DNA of 64,000 nt, taken from NCBI RefSeq assembly GCF_036320965.1, contig NC_092261.1, positions 19,365,544 to 19,429,543 of the forward strand, given 5' to 3'. Positions 42,894-54,799 of the stretch are shown here, piece after piece. The translations under genes and the position numbers were made by a program. Every line of letters starts with the position of its first letter. Position 1 is the stretch's first letter. Origin of the DNA: Panulirus ornatus. Taxonomy: Eukaryota; Arthropoda; Malacostraca; Decapoda; Palinuridae. The notes under the pieces were generated by a model. The model saw only the letters and a program-made list of their open reading frames with translations, was not told the DNA's origin and made no database searches.

Positions 42894-43210
42894 GTGATTA
42901 TTCTAACTACAAAGGTAAAAGTTTCTTGAGTATACCTGGTAAGTTGTATGTTAGGGTATTCATTGAGAGGGTGAAGACAGCATGTACAGACCATCGGATT
43001 GGGGAGTAACAATGTGGTTCCACAAGTGACAGTGACATTTAGGTCAGATAGTTGCTTTAAAGAATGTGTGTGAAAAATACTTCAAAATAACAGATGGATT
43101 TGTATGTGGCATTTATGGATCTGTAGAAGACATATGATAGGGTTGATAGAGATGCTTTATGGAGGGTCTTATGAATATAATGTTTGATAGGTAAGCTATT
43201 AGAAACAAAG
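42894..43210 (+). mobile_element. Old LINE-A-like RT fragment
   Basis: This fragment corresponds to the [16 protein letters not shown] through DRVDRDALW region, with several stops and small indels. It is more diverged than other copies and abuts the minus-strand copy without a visible target duplication. Confidence 0.7.
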
Positions 43211-43217
43211 AGAAAGG

Positions 43218-43802
43218 CCTTAGCAATCGATCAACAACACAGTCACCCCCTTTTGAAATAATTCAACCGTAACACCATCCGCTCCAGCCGCCTTGCCGCG
43301 TTGCATCTTATGCAAGGCTTTCACCACCTCTTCTCTCTTCACTATACCACTCTCCATGACTCTATCACTTCGTATACTACCCCAACCATAACACTCTACA
43401 TTTGCAACTCTATCAGCAAACACATATAACAATCCTTCAAAATACTCACTCCATCTCTTCTTCACTTTATCACCATCTGTTATCTCTTTCCATCTTTCCC
43501 CCTTCACCGATGTTCCCATTTCTTCTCTCATCTTTCGCACATTATTAACTTCCTTCCTAAACATCTTTGTCTCCCTAAAGTTTACTGATACTCGCTCGCC
43601 TCAACTCTCATTTGCCCTCTTTTTCAAACACTGCACCTTCCTCTTGACCTCCTGCTGCTTTATTCAATACATCTCTCAGTCGTTTGCACTCCTTCCCGTT
43701 AAGTACCGCCGAGATGCCTCTCTTATCTCTTTCATGAGCAACTTTACTTTTTCATCCCACCACTCGCTACCCTTTCTGATCTGCCCACCTCCCACCTTTT
43801 CC
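43218..43802 (-). mobile_element. Old LINE-A-like linker/RT fragment
   Basis: The minus strand encodes a diverged version of the linker and first RT block: FRKEVNNVRKMREEMGTSVK, RRWSEYFEGLLYVF-like, KMQRGKAAGADGVTVELF. The frame is open from 43564 to 43220 and upstream sequence is broken. It represents a subfamily distinct from the majority copies. Confidence 0.72.
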
Positions 43803-44394
43803 AACCCGTTTCTCACCCACTGCCCGTGCTGGAAATACGTATTTGGTGTATTATAGATATTATTGAGCTAGGAGGCATTAATAGTTACTAGTTAACTAAT
43901 CATACAAGAACTTAAAATTAGGAAGAGCTGGATATTTCCACTCCTTGGATAAGCATATGGTTGAGATACCTTTAGATAAGGAGGGAAGCAGATGTACAAG
44001 ATATTTACAGAGCCAATTTTATGTTTTGTACGTTATCAGTTTGATTGACCATTGATTGAGAAATAATTACAGTAACAGAGTGACTGACATGTCACATAAC
44101 CTAAATGGAAACTGAGCTGTTCTTTTGCATAGATGTGCACTTGTTCCTGTATTGTTTATGAGATTCCCAAGGGTAGGTATAGGACTGTTCTTTATCTATC
44201 TGTAAGAACTCTAATTGGAATAAGTGTATTGCGGTGTCGAACGGCGGTCTGTGGTGGAGGGGAGTTGGGGGGAGGAGGTCTTTATGACGGGGAAGAAGTG
44301 TCAGAATTTATTGCCAACCGCCGAGTGAGCTGCCTATGAATGTCACACACCCTCACGCAAATACGCCTGAATGTAGACACACACGCACACACAC
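43803..44394. other. No recognised gene
   Basis: Unique sequence between the LINE-A cluster and a SINE. Confidence 0.45.
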
Positions 44395-44575
44395 GTTAGT
44401 GTATGCTAGGTAACCATTTTATCGACTAGCCCCTAGGGGGAAGATGAAAATCAAGGAGGACTGTAGATCGACTGCCATGACCAGGATTCGAACCTATGCA
44501 AGTTTGATCTCAGGCGGTCCGTGCATGTGTGACGGTAAGTAACGCTAACCACGATACCACGGAGGTCCATGTGTG
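44395..44575 (-). mobile_element. tRNA-type SINE family A copy (minus)
   Basis: The complement reads GGACCTCCGTGGTATCGTGG, then TTAGCG (A-box-like), and GGTTCGAATCCTGG (B box), followed by the body with TAGTCGATAAAATGG. (TG)n follows at 44597-44647. Confidence 0.6.
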
Positions 44576-44591
44576 TGCGTGTTTGTTTGTT

Positions 44592-44596
<5 letters not shown>

Positions 44597-44647
<51 letters not shown>
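44597..44647. repeat. (TG)n microsatellite
   Basis: About 25 units after (TTTG)n. Confidence 0.95.
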
Positions 44648-44648
<1 letters not shown>

Positions 44649-44649
44649 C

Positions 44650-47600
44650 TAGTGCACACGTACGATATGAGCGTGTTTCTGTGTCCATGAGTGCGTGAAT
44701 ACATGAAATCTAGCCAAAAAAACAACCAATATTCACAGCGGCATGTCTCACGGGGTGCGTGTCGAGTGTGTGCGGCGTAAAGGAAGCAGGAAAAAGTGTT
44801 GTTTATGTGAGGCCAGTCTGTACCAGCGTCTATGTTAATCCGTCTTTCTCTCTTATTGTTTTGTCCCGCTTGGTTCCGGCCCAATAACTTGTGCGTGTAT
44901 TTCGTCTGCTCTATTTGCAGAAAGTAAGTTCTGCACACTCACAATATGCAGACACTTACGGCTGAGTCAGTCATTGGAAAAGTCTCGAGTGTTTCTCAGT
45001 ATCACAAGTGATTGCGTACAACGGATCTTTTTGTAGAGCTACGTCGGGTCTTTATAAACCACTGCTTCATATGATGATATGTTTGTGCGTCTCGTGCTGT
45101 CACTCCTGGGAACAAGGTAGTAGCGGCAGTTAGTAACGAAGTCAGTTTATGTTTTTTACGTCAATAATCTATTTTCATCGATCAAGCTTTGTTTTCGTTC
45201 TGGACGCCACATGGTTTTCCTCGGGGGACGGAGACAATCTTGCTAATCCACTGCAAGTGGACGTACATCAGTATCTTGACGTCGAGCTTTATTTTCTAGG
45301 CCTTTCTTACAATTGCCCGCGCGTTTTCTTGTATTTTAGGTTCGGACACCAACTGGTTAGGTTTGTAACTTACGCAGTATCTTGAAACTGTGCCTCATTG
45401 CCTATCTTTCAGTTTTCAACATCTCAGGTGTCAGAAAACTCCCTATCCTTAAACCATTCACATGGAAGACAGCTGATTGCGACGCTTGTGCATCTAACAC
45501 GAATCTATTTTCGGAGGTTTCGCGATGAAAGTTATTCAGATCGCTAAGGGAAAGGAGTGTGAGCTGTTTGTGAATCTGGTCATAATCGTGCGGTTAAACC
45601 TGTGACAGCAGCTTCCCGTCCGTATCAACAGCAAGGAGGCTCGTAGATTGGTCCCTCTTTGTAATGAGGGGTCAACTAACCAGCCAATTTCTTTCAGAGC
45701 TGAATATTTAAGCGGAACTTGTTTTAGGCTAATATTAAGACGGAACCTGAGAACTCGATCTGTACCAAACATTTAACATCAGCTGTGTCTTTAAGCTGGT
45801 TCTATGCAGCTTTGTTAATTTTAGAAGTTAAATTTAGATTTAGGTCTGATTAAATCCTCAAAGACAGACTTGGCTGGTTAGTTAACACTTTTATCTACAT
45901 CACCTCAGAAGCGCATTTGGAGGTTACGGTTCGCCTAGGTGGCGGTTAAATCACTTCACGGCTTTTAAGCCATCAAGTTATCCTATGATTAAAAAGCCAA
46001 ACAATTCAGCAGTCGGGAGTCAGCCATTGTGTCAGTTTAACTAAAAAAATCTAAACATTTCGGCATTCGGCAGTCAGCCATTGTGTCTGTGTAGTTAAAC
46101 ATACGATTTGACTTTGTATTTTGGATGATCTTAATTTTGTATAATTTGCAAGTATTTTCGTTTGATTAACGCCAACACTTCTACTGCCGAGACATCGTTT
46201 TCATTCAAGCGTCCAGCGTGTTCCCACAAAAAGATAAAAAGTACGAATAAAGCATAAGTAATACTAAGTATTTCCTGTATAAGAAGTACTTAACTAAACA
46301 GTCCAAATGGTTTACAATCAATATACGCTTTGCATTGTGAGTTTATCATGACTAGAGATTCTAGAATAGAAACAGATGCTTTGAAATGTGTCATCATTGT
46401 TCTTGGAGTTCTACTTATGTTGAACAATGATTTTGGCCTGTAGTTTTTTAGACGTATTTTTGCTTATGCTGTTCTTTTCAAAACTTTTTTTCTTTTACAT
46501 AATCATTCCTTAAGTCGTCCATTCCTCCTTAATGTTAAGATTGATATGCCTTTATAGTTAGTGCAACTCGATTCTATTTTCTCATTCCTTCCGTAGTGAT
46601 TTTTTAATTTTTGTCACTGAGCGACTGGTTGCGTTGAATGCTATTCGTTTGTAGTTTCTCTCCTCTGGCAGATGAAATTTTCATACCGATACAGCCATCA
46701 TCCGCTTCTCACACAATGGAGCTGTGGACTGTGATTCTATATGGGAAATATATGTATAAGGTGGATGCATTTAGTTCATACATTAAAACAAAAAGACCTC
46801 CGTAAGGAAGCTGTACATCCTTGATCTCATTTTAAGACTATTTCCATTTCCTGTATAGGATGACTTTACGATAAAGTTCGTTGAATGCTTTTATATATCG
46901 TATGTAGGCTTCAGTGATATACAGGTTGTTTTAGGTACTTGTTTGGTCTGCCATAGGGGTCCAGAGGTCTTGAGCTGTGTAATCTGTTTCTCCTTATATG
47001 CACCGAGAATGCTTTCAGAAATATATAACTTTAATATAATTATTTCTCTTTTGTCTTATTTTATAGTTTAACTGTCCCCCTTCTCTCGCCCACTACCATT
47101 TCCATCACGGTAACCTCCTTACCGTAAAATTATTAAACTAACTGTATCACGGCAGCGTTAACACACAACCTTGGCCTACTCTCACTTTCATATCAGACCA
47201 CCCAATTGTATCAGCAATTGTTCTCACATCTCGTACTTTCACTATATAGAAGGTAACAAAAGCATTCAGCGTCCTGAAGCTTTTCAAATTCCGCCATTTC
47301 CTTTAATCACATATCAAATGATGTAAAGTAGAGGATAGTTTCTTTAGTCCAATACATTCCCTCACCACATTTTTGAATGTCAGAATCAGATTTGGTTATG
47401 TTCTTCTGTCCCTCCTATCTTTGTTTTATGCCCGCCCAGGGTTCTGTAGCATTTGACACATGATCAGTCACAGTCCAAACCATCGTTTTTTGTCTCAACT
47501 GGAACTCTCCGAAACCCAAGGATTTGGCAACTCTTCTTCAAGGGCTTCGTGAAATTCTGTAATAGTTGAAAAAGTAATGGAAGCCCAGTTGTTCATGATT

Positions 47601-47849
47601 TATAAATGGAGCTCTTTGAACTTCGGTTTGCCCAATGATTGCCACATATTTGCAGTCGAAGCTATAGAATATTGCTTAAGAAAGAGGGAGAAATAAAAGA
47701 TGAAAAAAAAATCGTTGCTCCACAAGATATTACTTTTTGCTTGACAAACAATAGATTTTTTTCCAATAAGGCAACTGAATGCTTTAATCAATCCCATCGC
47801 ATTTACGCTTCATGTACCCTAGCTTAAGTCTGGTACCCAGTTCATCAAC
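44650..47849. other. Unique sequence, no gene seen
   Basis: 3.2 kb with low repeat content. No exon with both splice signals and family resemblance was found. Only a 54-bp duplication stands out. Confidence 0.45.
45998..46105 (+). repeat. 54-bp tandem duplication
   Basis: Two diverged copies sharing CAGTCAGCCATTGTGTC-like cores at 46020 and 46074. Confidence 0.65.
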
Positions 47850-47945
47850 CAGAGCCGTTGAGAGGATGAACAGATAGGTGAACTGCGAGTCGACTGCCGC
47901 ACCTAGGAATCGAACCCGATTTTCTAATCCGGGCTTCTAGTTAAA
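47850..47945 (-). mobile_element. tRNA-like SINE fragment
   Basis: The minus strand has GGGTTCGATTCCTAGG (B box) and GGCAGTCGACTCGCAG. The head is unclear. Confidence 0.4.
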
Positions 47946-49614
47946 CACATCAACTGTACTTCGTACATTCTATTTGTTTACACAGTCGTTATTTTGCCCA
48001 CTAGTTTACATCAGTGGGCTAAACATTTTTTTTTGCCGATTATTTCATTTTCGACATTGTTTTTCCTTGTAATACCTCTAGGTTCTGAGGTAGGTTGGTG
48101 AGGGGCGGAACTAAGAGTTAGGTAAGGTTGATTGGTTTTGCTGTTTTAACACATTTTGCTTGGACTTCAAGTTGGCTTATACCAATCTCGATATTTGCAA
48201 AGTTTCATTTGCAGGAATAGTCGAGAAAAGCTATTAGTAAGAAAAACTTAAAAGGAGAGAGAATTATTGGCAAAATACAGTTTGACTTCTTAGTGCCAAT
48301 TTGTCGACTTGATAACCACTATGCAGTCTTTATCTTCCTTTTTTATGTTTTCGTCCGGAAATCTAAACCGTTCACACACATAAAAAAAGAATAAAATGAA
48401 TGCACATATACACAAATTAATAAACACAAATACACGATCGCTCTTGTATGAAAGAACTTATAAATGTAAGCCACATGTATGTGTATCCACTATCGCGAAC
48501 ACATGTACAAAATCACAGACATTATACGTATGATGCACATTGAAAAAAAAAATATCCTTGTTTCATAAAGAGCCAGTGGACTGTTAAACGGGCAGTTTGT
48601 TAATTAAAGGTCACAGTCCGAGACTGGGTTTGTCATGAAATGCAGAGATTGGAACACAAACCAGCTGACCCCTCGTTGGAAATAATTGGTAGTAATCGGT
48701 CATAGCAGACGGGTTCACAAGCTGAAAATTCGTTGTCATGTTGGAAATGCCTGAAATTTATCAGTTGTTGCAGTGCTCGTGGCCAGATATGGTTACAGAG
48801 CAGCTGAGATCTAGTTTTTATAGGCTGCGTTTAATTTGGCGAATCAGTTCAAAAATGTTTTATGTAAAGCTTACAAATGTATATATACATGTATAACTAT
48901 CTAGTTATACACACCCAGAGACACTTTTATGAGGCTCCTGCAGCTTCGCAGGTGCTTTTGGTTTTCACCATTGAGCACGTCGGTACAACCCGTGGACATG
49001 ATGTGCCAAGTCGTACAGTCGTGCTCAAAGATTTAGGGCCAACTGTTATTATCCCACGACCGATATTCGACTGGCAATATCATGATAGCATTGTCCAGGG
49101 GTTAACACACAGTTGCTTACACAGACCTTTTTATAATCTACTACTCTCACCTAACAATTGTGACTTCAAACAGCTGCTGTAAAATCTCCGCGGTGGCATC
49201 AGCTAATGACACCACCTGTTGACGTGCAGCTGGTGCCATCTATTCCTCGTAAGCATTCAACTGTTGACATTATCTGTTGTTCTATTCAAATGTAACCTAT
49301 GACAGTCATGGATGGAGTCTACGTGCAGTGCCGACTTATGCTGCATATTTAGGCTAAACGTTAAAACAAACAGATTCATAAATCGTAACAAATGGCAGGA
49401 TCGAACAAAAGCACTAGAGACGTTTTCTCTCACCATGGAATGGTTTCTGATAAAGTTTCATGTATCATTCCGTCGCAGTCAGTATACGCCGATTGATGTC
49501 GAGTGTTAACTTACAGCAGAAATATAGATTTATGAAATCAAAGAACGAGACTTGCAAAATCAATCTAAATCATAATCATAAAATAGCAGTCCTTACGTAG
49601 CCAGTTGCAGCTAC
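47946..49614. other. Unique sequence upstream of candidate promoter
   Basis: Contains one GTCGTGCTCAAAGATTTAGG motif near 49018, related to the dispersed minisatellite. No coding exon recognised. Confidence 0.45.
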
Positions 49615-49815
49615 GGCCAATAGGAGCCGCGCGGCGAGTCACGTGCCGTGAGTGTGGTGCTCGAGTGGCTGGCTCTCCGCCAATCAGTAGCTACTGAAGC
49701 ACATCTCATGATTGGCTTAATAAATTTGATACATAGCTGACGGGAGATCAGTCCTGGTGTGACAGGTGTGTTTGGTGGTGTACTGTGTTAAGCCTCCCTG
49801 TGGGTGTACGTACGT
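49615..49815 (+). promoter_or_regulatory. Candidate polymerase II core promoter and noncoding first exon
   Basis: This is a short GC-rich island in AT-rich DNA. CCAAT boxes are at 49617-49621 and 49680-49684, with a reverse CCAAT (ATTGG) at 49711-49715, and an E-box CACGTG is at 49640-49645. A TATA-like TTAATAAAT lies at 49717-49725, about 31 bp upstream of an arthropod initiator TCAGT whose A is at 49750. A donor-like GTGAGTGG follows at 49814. The spacing is right for TATA plus Inr. Linking it to the MOXD1-like exon at 60090, which starts with a spliced G before ATG, is inference. Confidence 0.5.
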
Positions 49816-50484
49816 GAGTGGAACTTGTGGTAACTCATGATTTTCATGCTTTTTGTCGGAAGGAGAGGTGATGATTTACCTGTACACCATATAAAATTTG
49901 CGTTTGCTCCGGCGTAAGGACTTCTATGTAGAAAGCTGATACCTCGAAATTGAAGCAAGTGTCAACAGAAATGTAACGTAATTTTGCATTGTCACTGAGT
50001 ATTGTCTTCCAATCTCATAACGTTTTATGACGTTGCAGTAATCACTGTAATAGTGTTTATGAAACGTAAGGAATATATACGTCAATCTTTGATTTTAGAT
50101 GTTAGAATATGACTTGCAGCGTATATTTCATTATTACTGATACTGCCACTTATAATGCTATCTCAAAATTATATTATTGATGATGTTAGGTATAAATACT
50201 TTTAATCTTAATTTCCTAATCATCATTACCACCGTTAACATGATAATTAGCTATACATCAACATTAGGTGAAATAATCGCAGATTCAGTTTTTCTGGGTC
50301 TTTCGTATCTTTAAACTACATTTGCTAGTGTGCAGCAGCAATGTTTTACATTGCTGCTGCAGCTGTCATTCTGATTGTTGATAAAGTGGCTGGATACGTT
50401 CTGTAAAAATTGTTGTTAATGATGATAATAGAAATAATGATCATTACAATTGTGAAAATAATGAATTTTGATATAAACTATAAT
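49816..50484. other. AT-rich sequence after candidate first exon
   Basis: Nothing recognised; it would be intronic if the promoter serves the 60 kb gene. Confidence 0.4.
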
Positions 50485-50580
50485 GATAATGATAATAATA
50501 ACAATAATGATAATAATAATAATAATAATATTATTATTCTTATTCTTATTATTATTATTATTATTATTATTTATTGCCGT
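50485..50580. repeat. (AAT)n/(ATT)n tract
   Basis: AAT units followed directly by ATT units, a self-complementary tract able to fold into a hairpin. Confidence 0.85.
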
Positions 50581-50639
50581 TTTGTTGATGGCTTGGTTGA
50601 TAAGAGAATTTTCATTAGCAATACTCTTGGCAATATTTC

Positions 50640-51064
50640 CTCACCCGGTAACAAGCAATACCACAAATGGTAATACTTTACCTAAGACCACACAACGGTA
50701 CAAATACCTTAATTCATATCACCATTGGAAAGTTTGCATGTATAGCACCATACTTTTCGTGACATTATATCACATCTTACTAGCTACCATCATTCACATA
50801 GTAACACTAAAGATGTCACACCACACACAAGATAACACCACATTTGCCAACAACACATACACATGGAAGCACCAAATATACCTGATAGCAACACACATTT
50901 TTCAGCACTACACACATCTGACACCAAACGCACATGAATTATAATGTATTTAACTCCTTATGCATTTGGTATCACCACATATGATACTAAGCAAACGGTA
51001 ATAATTGATAACACCACATATGTTAACACATTGCTCTTGGTAACACCAAATCCTTTTTGTAATA

Positions 51065-51155
<91 letters not shown>

Positions 51156-52370
51156 GATGATAACATCACACATGCATATTAGCACAATACATACAGTAAC
51201 ACCTCACACTCTTGCTAACACCTCACACACTTGCTAACACCACTTATACGTACTTAGTGATATAACACATTTATTAACACCACACATACCTGCTAACAGG
51301 ACAACATAGTAACAATACATATTTGTTAATTCCATACATATTTGGTGACAGAACACGCCCGGTAACACCAAACTATATATTTGTTACACCACACATACTT
51401 GGCAACAGTACACATTTGTTGACAAACCATGGCAACTCGATATATTTGTTTATACACGCTTTGTAGCGCAAAACATTTCTTAGCAACACACACTTGGTAG
51501 CAACACATATACTTCAGAACATTACAATTTTTTTTGATTTTGTACTTTTGTTAACACCATTTGTTTGTTGATACCCCATATTCTTGATACCACCAGATAC
51601 TTATCCCAACTCATACCAAATAGAAATAACGCTCACAGTATAGCCTTTCATTGGGTAAAATCACACTGTGGACAGCAGATCATACGCGGTAACATCACAC
51701 AGATCCCTGGTACAAACCTAATAACACCATATAACTTAAAACACCACCTCAAGGATAACACAGCACGTGTTACCATCACACTTAAGAAACACCATACGAG
51801 ACAACGTCACATATTTGGTAACACAGCATTTACATGGTAACACCATACACTTTGTTACATTATGTTTGCAGACACCAGAAGCTTGGTAACACCATACATT
51901 TTTTAATACCATTTGCCTGTTACCTTCATGCATTTGTTGACACTACACACTTGCTAACCCCACATCTACATGGTAACAGCATAGATTTGTTAACATCATC
52001 CACTGATAACACCATGAATTTTATTAACATGGTAACACGATACATTTGTAATCGACGTACACTTGGTAATACCATACATTTGTTAACAGTGTACAGTTGA
52101 TAACGCCATACATTTATCCCACCTCATACTAAGTGGAAACAAGATACACTGTGTAGCTTTTCTTTTGGATGGAATCACACCTGTACAACACTTTACACGA
52201 AAAACGCCACGAGGTTACATCGCACAGATTGCCAGTGTAAACCTACTAAAACCTTATAACTGAGACCACATTAAGGAAAGCTTCACTTAAAAAACACCGT
52301 ACAAGACAACATTATACACTTGGTAACAATACCTACACTAGATGATACCAAATATGTTGGAAGTAGCATA
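50640..52370 (+). repeat. Degenerate TTGGTAACACCATACA-type array
   Basis: Dozens of units of roughly 18-22 bp based on GGTAACACCATACATTTG, heavily diverged. It contains (CA)n at 51066-51152 and a longer internal duplication (51601-51830 against 52114-52335). Confidence 0.75.
51066..51152. repeat. (CA)n microsatellite
   Basis: Two CA tracts split by ATTCA. Confidence 0.95.
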
Positions 52371-52472
52371 TAGGTTAACAGTAAGGTGTTTCTATGTCGG
52401 ACTGACAGATTTGTCGTAAAGGAGAAATAGAATCTGGTAAATAACAGAGATAATGTAGGGAACGGAGAATAA

Positions 52473-52836
52473 CACCCTGCTGTACGACCGTACTGTACCA
52501 CCCTGCTGTACGACCGTACTGTACCACCCTGCTGTACGACCGTACTGTACCACCCTGCTGTACGACCGTACTGTACCACCCTGCTGTACGACCGTATTGT
52601 ACCACCCTGCTGTACGACCGTACTGTACCACCCTGCTGTACGACCGTACTGTACCACCCTGCTGTACGACCGTACTGTACCACCCTGCTGTACGACCGTA
52701 CTGTACCACCTTTCTGTACGACCTTACTCTGCCACCCTGCTGTACGACCGTACTGTACCACCCTGCTGTGCGACCGTACTGTACCACCCTGCTGTACGAC
52801 CGTACTGTACCACCCTGCTGTACGACCGTACTGTAC
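52473..52836 (+). repeat. 26-bp minisatellite, 14 units
   Basis: Unit CACCCTGCTGTACGACCGTA plus CTGTAC. 364 bp is exactly 14 units. Most are identical; deviants include units with TTTCTG, CCTTACTCTG and a GTGCGACC. Each unit holds the inverted repeat GTACG-AC-CGTAC. Confidence 0.95.
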
Positions 52837-53689
52837 CACCGTGCTTTGGACAAATTTCTCGAAATACAATGGGAAAAACCCTTAGACTTCTGCAAGAAAG
52901 AACTAACAGTCTCCTGGTTGTACCAGACCAGGCATGTGTCACGTTTAGATAAACAACTAGAGCTACAAACATCTTGATACACTAGGATCTCATCGTGGAA
53001 ACTACGTCACAAATTAAAGTGATTCGAATTCCTTTGTAACATCTTGTAGATTCTTTGTGTACGTTAAAGAGCGTTTTGTTGATTGATACCCTCGAGTCAT
53101 TTTATCATTTTTATATACTCAGAATTAATCAAACTTCTCTAAGGAAAGACACCTGTATTCTTTCGGTTCACTGATGTTTTATTGTTTTCCAGTGTTTTTG
53201 ATAACCTATGCGCTCTGATTTGCGACGGTTATCCATCTTTACAACAGGTAGCAACTTTCCTAATGCGTCAGTCTATATTATGATTTGTTCTGAAAATTCC
53301 AACATGATCAGTGAAACTGTGCAAACTCTGTTTTCATTATTGTAATAAGGAAATGGTTTCTAGAACTTGCCAGCGTTTATGAACCCATGATAGAATGAAA
53401 AAGAAACTTATGTAACCTACTTGCTACTAATTACAGTAATGAGTTCTTGTAGTATAAAACACTAGTTAATATTGTATCATGAGGAATTTCATTTAACGTT
53501 CTGCTTTAGAAAGTTCGGTGAGTTACCCTTTTTCCAGTTAAAACATGTGAAAGAGCATGTATCAGGAATGAATACGTCATATGACAGTTTTGAAAGAAGG
53601 CTTGAGAGGTCTGTAGCCCCAAACTCTGTCAGGAAATCGATTGATAGGAACGTGGTCATTATGAGGTCCATTTCTCCCACCCTTTGAGA
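52837..53689. other. No recognised gene
   Basis: Unique AT-rich sequence. Confidence 0.45.
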
Positions 53690-53900
53690 GAGAGATGGGG
53701 GGGGGGGGGGATTTTTCATACTCATGGAGCCCCGCTCTTGAACTTTCTCCTCTGTCATATAACTTTTTTAAACTCTTGTATGCTATAAGCATTCACAGTT
53801 TCATCATCTACTGTATTACTTTCATCCACCACTCATCCATCCACCTTTCACTCAGCTGCGTTGATCTGGTGCCGTCTTCGTTGCCTTCCTCTGGACCCTC
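53690..53900 (+). repeat. Dispersed repeat, copy 2
   Basis: After a G-run: GGAGCCCCGCTCTTGAACTT, CTGTCATATAACTTTTTTAA and ACTCTTGTATGC, like 25765-25830. Pyrimidine-rich sequence (CATCCACCACTCATCCATCC) follows. No functional frame. Confidence 0.45.
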
Positions 53901-54799
53901 TCTTAACTGTAAGGGCATATTAATTGTTGGTGAAAAAGTAGGCCAGAAACCACTCGAGAGAACGTATAGTTATGAAAATTTGCACATAGGCAGGGGCCAA
54001 AGGACCAAAGCATGGATTTTGATGTGACATCCCTGCGATATTTTGTTTGACCCTTGGATCATCTTTGATAGGATCTTGGATATCCAATGAGTGAATTTTG
54101 GACAGCTGGTTTGAGTTGCTTATTTTCTATACACAGCTTTTCATGATGAATATGCATCCCCTGAAATGAGAAAATTATGGGTACGTTAATAAAATTTGCC
54201 ATATATCTATCATTGAAGAGTTAGAGCCACAGACGACGATTTATTTCTTTTATCAGGATGTTCCCTTTAAAGTGGTATGTAAGATTTCTTATTCGATGCT
54301 GTGGGAAGTGGCCAGAGGGTCACTTAACAAGAAGCCAATAAATGTACAATATTTTGCTTTAACTCGTGTTTGCAACTGAACGGAAACTTTTTGAGATTTA
54401 TCCTATCAGATACCTGATTACCTCTGAAAAAAGAATTTCTAACACGAAATAAGTTTCTAATAATTTTTGCGAATGTCGTTAAATAATAGAATATACAGTA
54501 TGACGCACTACAAATGGCAAAACGAGTCTTTGTTGTGTCGTTGACCATCTTTTCTCATCTGTTTGTCTATATCTTGGTGGTAAAAAAAGATGAACAGAAC
54601 TTTAGAAAGTCTCAAAACTAGGCCATGGATAAAAACGTTCTGTCATCATTGGTGACAGACGGGTTCTCTTGACAAAGCAAGGTCATAGGGGTGAAAAGTA
54701 TGAAGATGGTGAAAGGAATAGCTTCAGATCGAAAGTATGCCAGGGTATGTCACTATTCACTATCACCGTCTGCAGCTGCTAATCTTCCACATTCTTCAG
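53901..54799. other. No recognised gene
   Basis: CTCGAGAGAACGTATAGTTA and neighbouring text look repeat-like, but no family could be named. Confidence 0.35.

Noticed and set aside
52473..52836. CRISPR-like array
   Set aside because: Units are directly adjacent with no variable spacers, and the setting is eukaryotic.
52375..52869. Repeat protein with GGTVRSYSRVVQYGRTAGWY units
   Set aside because: A by-product of the 26-bp minisatellite, open in several frames and both strands, with no start context or splice support.
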